NCBI RefSeq assembly: GCF_014673495.1 | Contig: NZ_CP051006.1 | Coordinates: 6,324,001-6,388,000 of the forward strand | DNA length: 64,000 nt | Source: Streptomyces griseofuscus | GTDB lineage: Bacteria; Actinomycetota; Actinomycetes; Streptomycetales; Streptomycetaceae | Reading direction: 5' to 3' | Shown here: piece by piece, positions 27,269-35,585 of the stretch | Numbering within the stretch: position 1 is the stretch's first letter | How the letters are laid out: the number at the start of each line of letters is the position of its first letter | Made by a program: the position numbers and the translations under genes | Notes under the pieces: generated by a model | Told to the model about the DNA's origin: nothing | The model's database searches: none | What the model saw: only the letters and a program-made list of their open reading frames with translations

Positions 27269-27913
27269 ATGTCGCTACCGGAGATCGTCTCGCGCGAGCA
27301 ATGGCGCGCCGCGCGCGAGGAGTTGCGGCGCCGCGAGGAGTCGGCCAGGCGGGAGCGCGAGGCACTCGGCGCCGAGCGGCGGCGGCTGCCCATGGTCGAG
27401 GTCGACCCCGAGTACCTCTTCGAGGGCGGCGACGGCAAGGCCACCCTGCTCGACCTCTTCGAGGGGCGTTCCCAACTCGTCGTCCACCACTTCATGTTCG
27501 CCCCCGAGTGGGTGACCGGCTGCCCGTGCTGCGCCGCCTTCCTGGACCAGGTCGGCCACCTCGCCCATCTGCGCGCCCGCGACACCTCGTTCGCCGCCGT
27601 CTCCCGGGCGCCGTTCACCCGCATCCTGCCGTTCAAGGCGCGGATGGGCTGGACGGTGCCCTGGTACTCCTCGGCGCCGGGCGACTTCAACGACGACTTC
27701 GAGGCGACCGTGCGGGACGGCGGGAAACCGGTCGAGCGACCGGGCCTGAGCTGCTTCCTGCGCGACCGCGACCGGGTCTTCCACACCTACTCGGTGTACG
27801 ACGCCGACCTGGACGAACTGGGAACCACCGCCGCCCTCCTCGACCTGACCGCCCTCGGCCGCCGCCCCGCCGGCAGCCAGGCGCTCCGTCTGCACGACGA
27901 GTACGACTTCTGA
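27269..27913 (+). CDS. DUF899 thioredoxin-like protein
   Basis: This 214-aa protein has a helical N-terminus rich in Arg/Glu (EQWRAAREELRRREESARR). The DUF899 core follows: VVHHFMFAPEWVTGCPCCAAFLDQ near residue 72 (CPCC in the position of a thioredoxin-like active-site turn), FAAVSRAPFTRILPFKARMGW, and PWYSSAPGDFNDDF. The fold is thioredoxin-like but the reaction is unknown. The ATG at 27269 has GGAGG upstream. It is transcribed alone. Confidence 0.87.
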   Translation: MSLPEIVSREQWRAAREELRRREESARREREALGAERRRLPMVEVDPEYLFEGGDGKATLLDLFEGRSQLVVHHFMFAPEWVTGCPCCAAFLDQVGHLAHLRARDTSFAAVSRAPFTRILPFKARMGWTVPWYSSAPGDFNDDFEATVRDGGKPVERPGLSCFLRDRDRVFHTYSVYDADLDELGTTAALLDLTALGRRPAGSQALRLHDEYDF

Positions 27914-28066
27914 CCCGGACGGCACACTCCGTGTCGATCGGTGACCGAATCATCACGATCTGTGCCGGAATCGTGTCAACCATGTCTCAGTCGGGTCACC
28001 GGGCGAGGCGTTCGGCCCCTCCAGCGCGTTAACTCCAAACAGGACGACGCTTTGTGGAGGTGCGCG

Positions 28067-28243
28067 ATGGTGAACGGGCGAACAGTGCTCGAACGCTTTC
28101 CCGCCGGCGGCCCGCGCGGATCGTGGCCCGCGGAGGAGTTCGCGCACGCGCGACGTCTGGAGGGCCTGCCCGCCGAGGTCGTCATGGATCTCGCGACGGA
28201 CACGTTCCTGGTGATCGTGCGGGGGAGCGGGGCGATCGATTGA
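28067..28243 (+). CDS. Small hypothetical protein
   Basis: This 58-aa protein begins MVNGRTVLERFPAGGPRGSWP and contains EEFAHARRLEGLPAEVVMDLATDTFLVI. It is predicted soluble, with GTGGAGG seven bases before the ATG and good coding bias. A terminator-like hairpin follows. It lies at the edge of the regulatory island, convergent with the next two genes. I do not recognise a function. Confidence 0.65.
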   Translation: MVNGRTVLERFPAGGPRGSWPAEEFAHARRLEGLPAEVVMDLATDTFLVIVRGSGAID

Positions 28244-28258
28244 GGCCCGCGCGACGAC

Positions 28259-28290
28259 GGGCCCTACCGGGTCTTGTCTGGGCAGGGCCC
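28259..28290. terminator. Hairpin between converging genes
   Basis: GGGCCCT (28259-28265) pairs with AGGGCCC (28284-28290) in the gap between the small protein gene and the converging gene. It could end both transcripts. There is no T-tract. Confidence 0.45.
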
Positions 28291-28307
28291 CGCGGTGACG
28301 GTGAACC

Positions 28308-28799
28308 CTACGCGGTGATGGTGCGCGACCAGTCCGGAGTCGTGCCCGTCGCCCGGCACAGCGCCAGGTAGAGGGGGATCGGCGGGGTGTACGGCGCCGT
28401 GCCCCCTGGCCGGTGGATCAGTCGCGCGCTACCCCTGACCAGGGCGCCCGGAGCGTACTGGGCGGGACCGGGCCACGGCAGGGCGTAGTCGGAGTCCGAC
28501 GGGACGATCCACCACCAGTAGGCATCGTCGGCGTACACACATCCCAGCCGCGGCAGCCGCGACACGACGAGCGGCCCGAGCCGGTCGGGTACGCCAACGG
28601 CGTCACAGCCCAGCGGCACCGTCATGCCCTCCGGCACCTGGAGCCGGTGGAGCGGCTGCGTGGCCGGACGGCGGCGCTGGAGCCGTACCAGCGTGTCCAT
28701 GCCCATCGCCCGCTCGGAGCCGGCGGCCTCGGAACGGACGTCGAGACGCCTGCCGGAACCCCGGGCGTCGTGCCGCCCCCGGCCCGTCGCGCCGGTCAC
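28308..28799 (-). CDS. Hypothetical protein coupled to the GHKL ATPase gene
   Basis: This 163-aa protein of unknown function has a conserved-looking part RPATQPLHRLQVPEGMTVPLG, then LGCVYADDAYWWWIVPSDSDYALPWPGPA, with many aromatic residues. The preferred start is GTG at 28799, overlapping the upstream stop codon as GTGA; a later ATG at 28706 is the alternative. Tight coupling to the ATPase gene suggests a joint role. It is a typical Streptomyces-only protein and I know no domain for it. Confidence 0.65.
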   Translation of the reverse strand: MTGATGRGRHDARGSGRRLDVRSEAAGSERAMGMDTLVRLQRRRPATQPLHRLQVPEGMTVPLGCDAVGVPDRLGPLVVSRLPRLGCVYADDAYWWWIVPSDSDYALPWPGPAQYAPGALVRGSARLIHRPGGTAPYTPPIPLYLALCRATGTTPDWSRTITA

Positions 28800-29707
28800 G
28801 GCCGCTCCCAGAGCCGCGGCTCGGGCGCTCTGTGCGAACGGCGGTCCGGTACGCCGTACCGCTCCTGCGCCCCGTGCCACCGGTGATCCGGGGTCCGCAG
28901 CGGGGCCCGGCCGGACGTCTCGTACGGAGGATGCTGCGCCGGCACCCGGTGCGCGGGCTGTTCGAGAGTGCCCCAGAGTCGGTCGGTACCCATGTCACCG
29001 TCCATACCGTGATCCGGGCCGTGGCCCTTGTCGTGATCCGAACCGAGACCTGAACCGAGCCCCGGACCGAGATCCAGGCCATGACCCGGACCGCGGCCCG
29101 GGCCGTGTCCCATCCCGGGGCCCTCGGCCGGCTCCTCGCCGTCGGAGCCGGCCGGCCGGTCCGGCTTGGGTCGGGCGGCACCCCAGCCCAGGTCGTCGCG
29201 CGGCTCGGCACATCCCGGAGGCATCTCGCCCCGGCGAGCCAGCTCCGCCCAGACCAGCAGTCCGGAACCGTGCTCCTGCGCGCCCCAGGACCGGCACAGC
29301 GCCTCGACGAGGAGCAGCCCCCTCCCGTGCTCCTCGTCGGGGCGCTGTGGGGACGGGTGGGGCTCGCCGGGGGCGCAGCCCTCGTCACGCACAGCGATGC
29401 GCACCAGGTCGTCGCGGTCGTGCAGCTCGCACACCACCCGTGTGCTCGCGGTGTGCACGATCGCGTTGGTGACCAGCTCCGATATGACCAGGGCCGCGCT
29501 GTCACAGGTGTCCGCGCACACCGACCAGCCGGTCAGCCGGGCATGCGCCAGGCGCCGTGCCCGGGCCACGGAACCCGGATGCGCGGCCAGCTCGAAGCGG
29601 AACCGGCGCTCGACGGCGGCGACACCCCGAGGGGCCGCCGCCGCTGCGGCGCCGCGACCGTGACGGTCTGTGGCGGCGTCTGTTCCTAAAGGCGCGGACG
29701 GAATCAC
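28796..29707 (-). CDS. GHKL-fold ATP-binding protein (anti-sigma-factor-kinase-like)
   Basis: The protein has about 303 aa. The N-terminal 160 residues form an RsbW/SpoIIAB-like HATPase domain: ALVISELVTNAIVHTAS (N box), RIAVRDEGCAPG (G1) and HGRGLLLVEALCRSWGAQ (G2). In Streptomyces such proteins are often anti-sigma kinases or partners of XRE/DUF397 pairs. After the domain comes an odd tail, about residues 165-250, dominated by Gly, Pro, His and Asp, then a basic Pro/Arg/His-rich end. The start is uncertain: a GTG at 29707 is chosen, and the frame extends to a TTG at 29743. It is divergent from the XRE gene across a short regulatory gap. Confidence 0.78.
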   Translation of the reverse strand: MIPSAPLGTDAATDRHGRGAAAAAAPRGVAAVERRFRFELAAHPGSVARARRLAHARLTGWSVCADTCDSAALVISELVTNAIVHTASTRVVCELHDRDDLVRIAVRDEGCAPGEPHPSPQRPDEEHGRGLLLVEALCRSWGAQEHGSGLLVWAELARRGEMPPGCAEPRDDLGWGAARPKPDRPAGSDGEEPAEGPGMGHGPGRGPGHGLDLGPGLGSGLGSDHDKGHGPDHGMDGDMGTDRLWGTLEQPAHRVPAQHPPYETSGRAPLRTPDHRWHGAQERYGVPDRRSHRAPEPRLWERP

Positions 29708-29747
29708 GCCTGCCACTATCGCCCCGCCGCGGACACTTGGCAAGGGT

Positions 29748-29768
29748 CACTCTGAAAATTGCAGAGTG
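29748..29768. promoter_or_regulatory. Inverted repeat, likely operator of the divergent GHKL/XRE pair
   Basis: CACTCTG-AAAATTG-CAGAGTG is a perfect 7-bp inverted repeat in an AT-rich spot just upstream of the GHKL gene, about 165 bp before the XRE gene. Its location suggests autoregulation by the XRE protein encoded next door. The assignment is inference. Confidence 0.5.
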
Positions 29769-29933
29769 CGGTGTGACTCGGTCAGGCGCCGTGGCACACT
29801 GCTCGCAACAGCACGTCGAGCGGCGCCAATTGGGTCCATCGGAGGTCCGACCCGATCTCCGAGTGAGTCTTCGAACGGCGCCGCACGGCTGTCAGGGTTC
29901 CTTTGGGAGAAGGCTTTCGGTGGAGGTGGGAGC

Positions 29934-30794
29934 GTGAGCGAACCGCGGTCCGCGCCGACGGTGGGTCAGGTGGTCCTCGGGCGGCGCCTGCTGGACCTGC
30001 GGGAACGCGCCGGACTGAAGCGCGAGGACGCCGCCCGGGTGCTGCGCGTCGCCCCCGCGACCGTCCGCCGCATGGAGATGGCCGAGGTCGCCCTCAAGAT
30101 CCCGTACCTCCAGCTGCTGCTGAAGGCGTACGGCGTCCCCGACGAGGAGGCCGAAGCCTTCGTCCAGCTGGCCGAGGAGGCCAACCGTCCCGGATGGTGG
30201 CAGCGTTTCCACGACATCCTGCCGGGCTGGTTCTCCATGTACGTCAGCCTGGAGGGCGCCGCGAGCCTCATCCGCTCCTACGAGCCGCACTTCGTCCCCG
30301 GACTCCTCCAGACCGAGGACTACGCGCGCGGAGTGCTCAGGTCCGGAGCGATCGGCGAGACCAGCCCGGACGACATCGAGCGCCATGTCGCGCTGCGCAT
30401 GCGACGCCAGGAACTCCTCCACCGCCCCGACGCGCCCCGGTTCTGGGCCGTGATGGACGAGACCGCCCTGCGCCGCCCCGTCGGCGGCCCCGAGGTGATG
30501 CGCGCCCAGCTCGAACGGCTCATCGAGGCCGCGAGCCTGCCGAACGTGACGCTCCAGGTCGCCCCGTTCGAGAACGGTCCGCACCCGGGGACGTACGGGC
30601 CCTTCGTGCTGTTTCGATTCGCCATGTCAGAACTGCCGGACATGGTCTACAGCGAGTACCTGACCGGCGCCGTCTACCTCGACGCGCGCTCAGAGGTGGC
30701 GACCCACCTCGAGGTCATGGACCGCATGGCGGCGCAGGCCGCCACGGCACAACGCACGAAAGAGATCCTCCGGGATCTCTGCAAGGAGCTGTGA
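29934..30794 (+). CDS. XRE-family regulator with DUF5753 domain (WhiJ-like)
   Basis: This 286-aa regulator has an N-terminal helix-turn-helix (LGRRLLDLRERAGLKREDAARVLRVAPATVRRMEM, about residues 13-47). A C-terminal DUF5753 domain follows, with YEPHFVPGLLQTEDYARGVL, the signature LLQT element, PRFWAVMDETALRRPVGG and DARSEVATHLEVMDRMAAQA. The length is typical. The start is GTG at 29934 with GGAGG upstream. The next gene, DUF397, begins on the very next base after its stop. Such pairs (WhiJ/BldB-associated type) modulate development or antibiotic production in Streptomyces. Confidence 0.9.
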   Translation: MSEPRSAPTVGQVVLGRRLLDLRERAGLKREDAARVLRVAPATVRRMEMAEVALKIPYLQLLLKAYGVPDEEAEAFVQLAEEANRPGWWQRFHDILPGWFSMYVSLEGAASLIRSYEPHFVPGLLQTEDYARGVLRSGAIGETSPDDIERHVALRMRRQELLHRPDAPRFWAVMDETALRRPVGGPEVMRAQLERLIEAASLPNVTLQVAPFENGPHPGTYGPFVLFRFAMSELPDMVYSEYLTGAVYLDARSEVATHLEVMDRMAAQAATAQRTKEILRDLCKEL

Positions 30795-31049
30795 ATGAAA
30801 CACATCAAGCCGCGCGCCCGCGTCTACAACGGCATGCCCGCACGGGAGCTGGGCAGCGAGGGCTGGCACAAGCCCTGGAGCGGCGGCAACGGCGGCAACT
30901 GCCTGGAGGCGATGAAACTGGCCGACGGCCGGATCGCCGTACGCCAGTCCACCGACCCCGACGGACCGGCCCTGATCTACACCACGGACGAGATGACCGC
31001 CTTCATAGAAGGAGCCAAGGCGGGGGAGGCCGACTTCCTGCTCTCCTGA
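30795..31049 (+). CDS. DUF397-domain protein
   Basis: This 84-aa partner of the preceding XRE regulator has the DUF397 pattern: WHKPWSGGNGGNCLEAMKLADGRIAVRQSTDPDGPALIYTTDEMTAF read as consecutive short segments. The ATG follows the regulator's stop without a gap, giving tight translational coupling. DUF397 proteins are thought to bind or antagonise their cognate XRE regulator. The N-terminal extension MKHIKPRARVYNG is basic. Confidence 0.9.
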   Translation: MKHIKPRARVYNGMPARELGSEGWHKPWSGGNGGNCLEAMKLADGRIAVRQSTDPDGPALIYTTDEMTAFIEGAKAGEADFLLS

Positions 31050-31138
31050 CACGTGTCGCTTGTGTTGCTACTTGCTCGACTTCTCGCATTGACAACAGAC
31101 TTGACTACCCATCACCACAGACGTTTACGGAGTGCCGC

Positions 31139-31948
31139 ATGAGCGGGCAGGACCCGACGGCCGTAGAGATCGACACCAGCAAACCGCATCCCGCACGGAT
31201 GTACGACTGGTACCTCGGCGGCAAGGACAACTACCCCGTCGACGAGGAAATGGGCCGCCAGATGCTGGCGCTCGAACCCCGCGTCCCGGTCATGGCCCGG
31301 GTCAACCGCGCCTTCATGCACCGCGCCACCAGGTGGCTTGCCCAGCAGGGCGTACGGCAGTTCCTCGACATCGGCACCGGCATACCGACCGAGCCGAACC
31401 TGCACCAGGTCGCCCAGAAGGTCGCGCCCGACGCCCGGGTCGTCTACTGCGACAACGACCCGATCGTCCTCGCCCACGCGGCCGCCCTGCTGCGCAGCAC
31501 GCCCCAGGGAGCCACCGAGTACCTCCAGGCCGATGTGCGCGACCCGGACGCGATCATCGCCGGCGCCCGTGAGGTCCTCGACCTGAAGCAGCCGGTCGCC
31601 CTCTCCTTGATCGCCCTGCTGCACTTCATCACGGACGCGGACGGCGCCCACGAGCTCGTCGGCCGACTGCTGTCCGAACTGCCCTCCGGCAGCTACCTGA
31701 TGATGACCCACGCCACCTCGGACTTCACCCCCGAGGACTCCGTCACCGCCACCGACAAGCTCAAGGGCGCCGGCATCACCATCGCCCTGCGCTCCCGCGA
31801 CGAGTTCACCCGCTTCTTCGACGGACTCGAACTCGTCGACCCCGGCGTCGAGATCGTCCACAAGTGGCACCCGGAACTCGGCGAACCGGTGCCGGGCCAG
31901 GACGACGGGGTGATCCCCGGATACGGCGCGGTGGCCCTCAAGCGGTAG
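31139..31948 (+). CDS. DUF574 SAM-dependent methyltransferase (Methyltransf_19)
   Basis: This 269-aa protein has the family hallmark PARMYDWYLGGKDNYPVD (about residues 18-35), then FLDIGTGIPTEPNLHQVAQ (SAM site), VVYCDNDPIVLAHA and VALSLIALLHFI. The C-terminus has HKWHPE and GYGAVALK. These methyltransferases are widespread next to XRE/DUF397 genes in Streptomyces; the substrate is unknown. The ATG at 31139 is preceded by GGAG. Upstream TTGACA and TTGACT elements at 31089 and 31101 hint at its own promoter, but no good -10 is seen. Confidence 0.9.
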   Translation: MSGQDPTAVEIDTSKPHPARMYDWYLGGKDNYPVDEEMGRQMLALEPRVPVMARVNRAFMHRATRWLAQQGVRQFLDIGTGIPTEPNLHQVAQKVAPDARVVYCDNDPIVLAHAAALLRSTPQGATEYLQADVRDPDAIIAGAREVLDLKQPVALSLIALLHFITDADGAHELVGRLLSELPSGSYLMMTHATSDFTPEDSVTATDKLKGAGITIALRSRDEFTRFFDGLELVDPGVEIVHKWHPELGEPVPGQDDGVIPGYGAVALKR

Positions 31949-32005
31949 GCGATAGGTGGTGAGCGGTAGGCGGTGAGCGGTATGCGGCAGGTCGTGAGCA
32001 AGTAG
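31941..32005. repeat. Degenerate 14-bp direct repeats between converging genes
   Basis: GGTGAGCGGTAGGC (31958-31971) is followed directly by GGTGAGCGGTATGC (31972-31985). Partial copies lie on either side, the first overlapping the methyltransferase stop codon. This looks like local slippage. Confidence 0.6.
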
Positions 32006-32074
32006 GCCGCAACCGCGATGGGGGTGGCGTCCACGGGCGGGACGGCACCCCCGCTCGCATCCCTGCCGGGCCAC

Positions 32075-33562
32075 TCACACCCGCATCGGCTTGTCCCCGG
32101 GGGATATCGGCGCGGGCAACTGCGAACTGCCCGTCAGATACCGGTCGACGGCCGCCGCCACCGCCCGCCCCTCCGCGATCGCCCAGACGATCAACGACTG
32201 CCCGCGCGCCGCGTCCCCGGCCGCGAACACCCCTGGAACATTGGTCGCGAAGCCGATGTCCCGGGCGATCGTGCCCCGCTCGTCGAGCACCAGCCCCAAC
32301 TGCTCGACCAGCCCGTCCTCCCGGTCCGGCCCCGAGAACCCCAGCGCGAGCAGCACCATGTCCGCCGGGATCGTCTGCTCGGTCCCCGGCACCGGCTGCC
32401 GCCGCTCGTCCACCTCCACCAGTTCGAGCGCCCGCACATGCCCGCCCTCGTCCCCGGAGAAGCGCAGCGTCGACGCCGCGAACACCCGCGCGTCCGCGTG
32501 CGCCGCCGGCGCCGTCCGCAGCTCCCCTGCCTCCTCGTGCGCGGGCGACAACCGGTAGATCTTCGGATACGTCGGCCACGGCTCCGCGTACTCGTCGCGC
32601 GCCGCCTCCGGCTGTGCGTAGATGTCCAGCTGGGTCACCGACGCGGCACCCTCCCGCACCGCCGTCCCCAGACAGTCCGCCCCCGTGTCCCCACCACCGA
32701 CGATCACCACATGCCGGCCCGCCGCCGACAACGGTGAAACCGCCAGATCCCCCTCACCCACCCGGTTGGAGAGCGGCAGATACCGCATCGCCTGATATAT
32801 CCCCTCCAACTCCCGGCCCGGCACCGGAAGTTCCCGCCACGCCGTGGCACCCGTCGCGAGCACCACCGCGTCGAACCGCGTCCGCAACTCCGCCGCGTCG
32901 ACATCCCGGCCCACCGACATCGAGGTACGAAACCTCGTCCCCTCGGCCCGCATCTGCCCCAGCCGCCGCTCCAGATGCCGCCTCTCCATCTTGAACGAGG
33001 GGATGCCGTACCGCATCAACCCACCGATCCGGTCGTCCTTCTCGTACACCGCGACCGTGTGCCCGGCCCGCGTCAACTGCTGCGCGGCCGCGAGGCCCGT
33101 CGGCCCCGAGCCGATCACCGCGACCGTCTTCCCCGACAACCGCTCCGGCGGCCGCGCCGGCACGAACCCCTCCTCCCAGGCCCGGTCGGCGATCGCGCAC
33201 TCGACGTTCTTGATGGTGACGGCCGGCTGATTGATCGCCAGCACACACCCCGCCTCACAGGGCGCGGGACACAACCGCCCGGTGAACTCCGGGAAGTTGT
33301 TCGTCGCGTGCAACCGGTCGCTCGCCGCCCGCCAGTCCTCCCGGGCCACCAGGTCGTTCCACTCCGGGATGAGATTCCCCAGCGGACAGGCCTCATGACA
33401 GAACGGCACCCCGCAGTCCATGCACCGGTCCGCCTGCTTGCTGATGATCGGCAGCAGCGCCCCCGGCACATACACCTCGTCCCAGTCCCGCACCCGCTCC
33501 TCGACGGGCCGCCGAGCCCACTCCTGACGCGGAGTGGTCATGAACCCCTTGGGATCGGCCAT
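32075..33562 (-). CDS. gltD: Glutamate synthase small-subunit-like oxidoreductase (solo GltD)
   Basis: This 495-aa NADPH-dependent flavoprotein has N-terminal 4Fe-4S motifs CMDCGVPFCHEACPLGN (about residues 47-63) and CPAPCEAGC (about 98-106). The FAD-binding VIGSGPTGLAAAQQL is near 150, the NADPH-binding VVIVGGGDTGADCLG is near 290, and the C-terminal FAD motif GVFAAGDAARGQSLIVWAIAEGR follows. This is the full GltD architecture. No large subunit (gltB) is adjacent or in the window, and the upstream gene is an unrelated DUF2293 protein. So this may be a second, stand-alone GltD paralogue rather than the biosynthetic subunit. Confidence 0.87.
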   Translation of the reverse strand: MADPKGFMTTPRQEWARRPVEERVRDWDEVYVPGALLPIISKQADRCMDCGVPFCHEACPLGNLIPEWNDLVAREDWRAASDRLHATNNFPEFTGRLCPAPCEAGCVLAINQPAVTIKNVECAIADRAWEEGFVPARPPERLSGKTVAVIGSGPTGLAAAQQLTRAGHTVAVYEKDDRIGGLMRYGIPSFKMERRHLERRLGQMRAEGTRFRTSMSVGRDVDAAELRTRFDAVVLATGATAWRELPVPGRELEGIYQAMRYLPLSNRVGEGDLAVSPLSAAGRHVVIVGGGDTGADCLGTAVREGAASVTQLDIYAQPEAARDEYAEPWPTYPKIYRLSPAHEEAGELRTAPAAHADARVFAASTLRFSGDEGGHVRALELVEVDERRQPVPGTEQTIPADMVLLALGFSGPDREDGLVEQLGLVLDERGTIARDIGFATNVPGVFAAGDAARGQSLIVWAIAEGRAVAAAVDRYLTGSSQLPAPISPGDKPMRV

Positions 33563-33805
33563 GATCGTCTTCCTCGCCTACGGGCACCCCGTTCCTCGCC
33601 TGCCGGTGCCCTCGCCTCGCCTGCGGGCACCCGGCACCGGCCACCCGACCGGCCATATGCCGCCGGACGGCACGTATCGGCATCCTTCCGGCCACGATAC
33701 GTCCGCGCGGGGGGTGGCGCAGGGCGGGCGATGGCGGGGGGAGAGGTGAGGGGAGGAGAGTAGGGCTCACGGTCTGTAACCGCGGGCACCCGCCCCCGCG
33801 CGCCC

Positions 33806-34504
33806 TCAGCCCACGTCCTCCTCCCCGGCCCCCTGCCACTCCCGCAGCACACCCTCCACGGCAGGGGCGATCCGGCGCCGGGCCTCGTACCGTGACACTC
33901 CGCTCATCAGCAGCTGGTCGTACGGCGTGTCCACATGCCGTACGCCCGCCACGACCGCCGAGATCACCGCCCCCTCGGACAACGCCCGCCCCGCCGCACT
34001 GCGCCCCACCCGTCCGCTGCCCCGTACAGAGGCATGCGCCGCGATCGCCCGCGCCCGCTCCGCCGGACACCCTGGGAACAGCCTGAGGATCTCCGCCGCG
34101 AACGCCGCCGCGAACCGCTCGTCCTCCACCCCCCTGCGCCGCGCGTCCCGCGCCCGTCGCCGACGCCGTGCCTCCGCATCCGCCAGACACCGCTCCTCGG
34201 CACGGACCAGCGCCGCCTCCTCCACGAGCACACCCTGCCGCTCGTACCGGCCCTTACGCCGGTTGAACCGCACCACCACCGCCGACAACGCGCTCTCCTC
34301 CCGCGACCTGCGGGTCAGCGCCGTGTCACCACGCGGAAGAAGGACCAGGTGTCCGAGATCCGCGCAGTTCAGGCAGCGGGGAGCGCCGCTCTCCAGGACC
34401 AGGAGGGACAACGGTCCGCGCCGGCAGGCGGAGCAGCGCTGATGCTTGAGGGGCTGGATGACGACAAGGCCGTGGATGGGGTGGGGAGTTGAGGGGATTC
34501 CCAT
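33806..34504 (-). CDS. DUF2293-domain protein
   Basis: This 232-aa protein has a Cys pair motif CSACRRGPL near residue 24 and CLNC near 43, suggesting a small zinc-binding module. A strongly basic helical region (ARRRRRARDARRR) and a C-terminal DUF2293 region follow: FAAEILRLFPGCPAERARAIAAHA, then GVRHVDTPYDQLLMSGVSRYEARRRI. Function unknown; nucleic-acid binding is plausible from the charge. The ATG at 34504 has AAAGGA just upstream; open sequence continues to 34804 but is not convincing. Confidence 0.78.
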   Translation of the reverse strand: MGIPSTPHPIHGLVVIQPLKHQRCSACRRGPLSLLVLESGAPRCLNCADLGHLVLLPRGDTALTRRSREESALSAVVVRFNRRKGRYERQGVLVEEAALVRAEERCLADAEARRRRRARDARRRGVEDERFAAAFAAEILRLFPGCPAERARAIAAHASVRGSGRVGRSAAGRALSEGAVISAVVAGVRHVDTPYDQLLMSGVSRYEARRRIAPAVEGVLREWQGAGEEDVG

Positions 34505-34833
34505 GGTTCCTTTCTTCCCCGTCGGTGGCACCGGCTCCCGTTCGGGTTCGTCGCACTTCGTGTGCGCGGATGCGGTAGCCAGATACCGAGGCCAGGCCGG
34601 ACGAAAGCGTGATGGAGGGGCCCTGCGCGTGATCGACATCGCCGACAGCAACGCCCTCCGATATCTCGGAGGGGACCGGAGAACGCGTCCAGCCGCTCCT
34701 GCGCGTGCAGCTCCGCAGGTCGCCGTCGAAGTCGACTTCATCCTCGCCCCTCTCCGTCCTTGCCCCCTCCGCCCTCTCCCCCCCCACCCCGCCCTCCCCT
34801 CCACCCCCCGAACCCACCCGGCATCATGTCCCT

Positions 34834-35466
34834 GTGCGACTCGAAGCGATCACCTGGGACCGGCTCGCCGAACTGCTCGCCGACCGGCTGGCCGGGCTGG
34901 AGCCGGCCGACGGTGGCGCGTGGCTGCGCGTCGCCTTCGACGGGGCCCCGGCCGCCCGTCCCGGCGATCTGGCCGAGCGGGTCGGCGAGGCGCTCCGCGT
35001 GCGCGGCCGGCCCTCGCTGGTCGTCGGGGCGGAGGGTTTTCTCCGCCCCGCCTCATTGCGCCTGGAGCACGGGCGACGCGACGCGGAGTCGTACTACGGC
35101 GGCTGGCTCGACACCGGCGCCCTGTGGCGGGAGGTGTTCGGCCCGCTCGACCCCGGCGGCAGCGGGCGCGTCCTGCCCGACCTGTGGGACCCGGCCACCG
35201 ACCGCGCCACCCGCAGCCCGTATGTCCAACTCCGGCCCGGCGGCGTCCTGTTGCTCCATGGCCCCCTACTGCTGCGCCACTGGTTCCCGTTCGATCTGAC
35301 CGTCCACGTCCTCCTGTCCCCGGCCGCCCTGCGCCGCCGTACTCCCGAAACCGACCACTGGACGCTCCCCGCCTTCGAGCGCTACGAGTCGGAGACCGAC
35401 CCGGCGGCCTCGGCGGACGTCCTCGTCCGCGCCGACGATCCACGCCACCCCGCCTGGCGCGGCTGA
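34834..35466 (+). CDS. Uridine-kinase-like protein lacking the P-loop
   Basis: This 210-aa protein aligns by eye with the nucleoside/uridine kinase-like proteins of Streptomyces: WLRVAFDGAPAARPGDLAERV near residue 27, ESYYGGWLDTGALWREVFGPLDPGG near 90, and LRPGGVLLLHGPLLLRHWFPFDLTVHV near 130. Where a kinase has GxxGxGKT/S, this has DGAPAARPGD, without Lys or Ser/Thr, so ATP binding by the classical loop is unlikely. The start GTG at 34834 is weakly supported, since the preceding sequence is C-rich with no Shine-Dalgarno. It may be a pseudoenzyme. Confidence 0.65.
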   Translation: MRLEAITWDRLAELLADRLAGLEPADGGAWLRVAFDGAPAARPGDLAERVGEALRVRGRPSLVVGAEGFLRPASLRLEHGRRDAESYYGGWLDTGALWREVFGPLDPGGSGRVLPDLWDPATDRATRSPYVQLRPGGVLLLHGPLLLRHWFPFDLTVHVLLSPAALRRRTPETDHWTLPAFERYESETDPAASADVLVRADDPRHPAWRG

Positions 35467-35585
35467 CCCTCGACGGCCGTCGCGCAGACCTCCTCCGCCG
35501 CACGTGCCGCGTGTGCCGCCCGCGCCGGACCACGGGCCCCGCTGTCGCCCGGCATGCCCGCCGCTCCGGGGGCGGTCGGCGCGGC

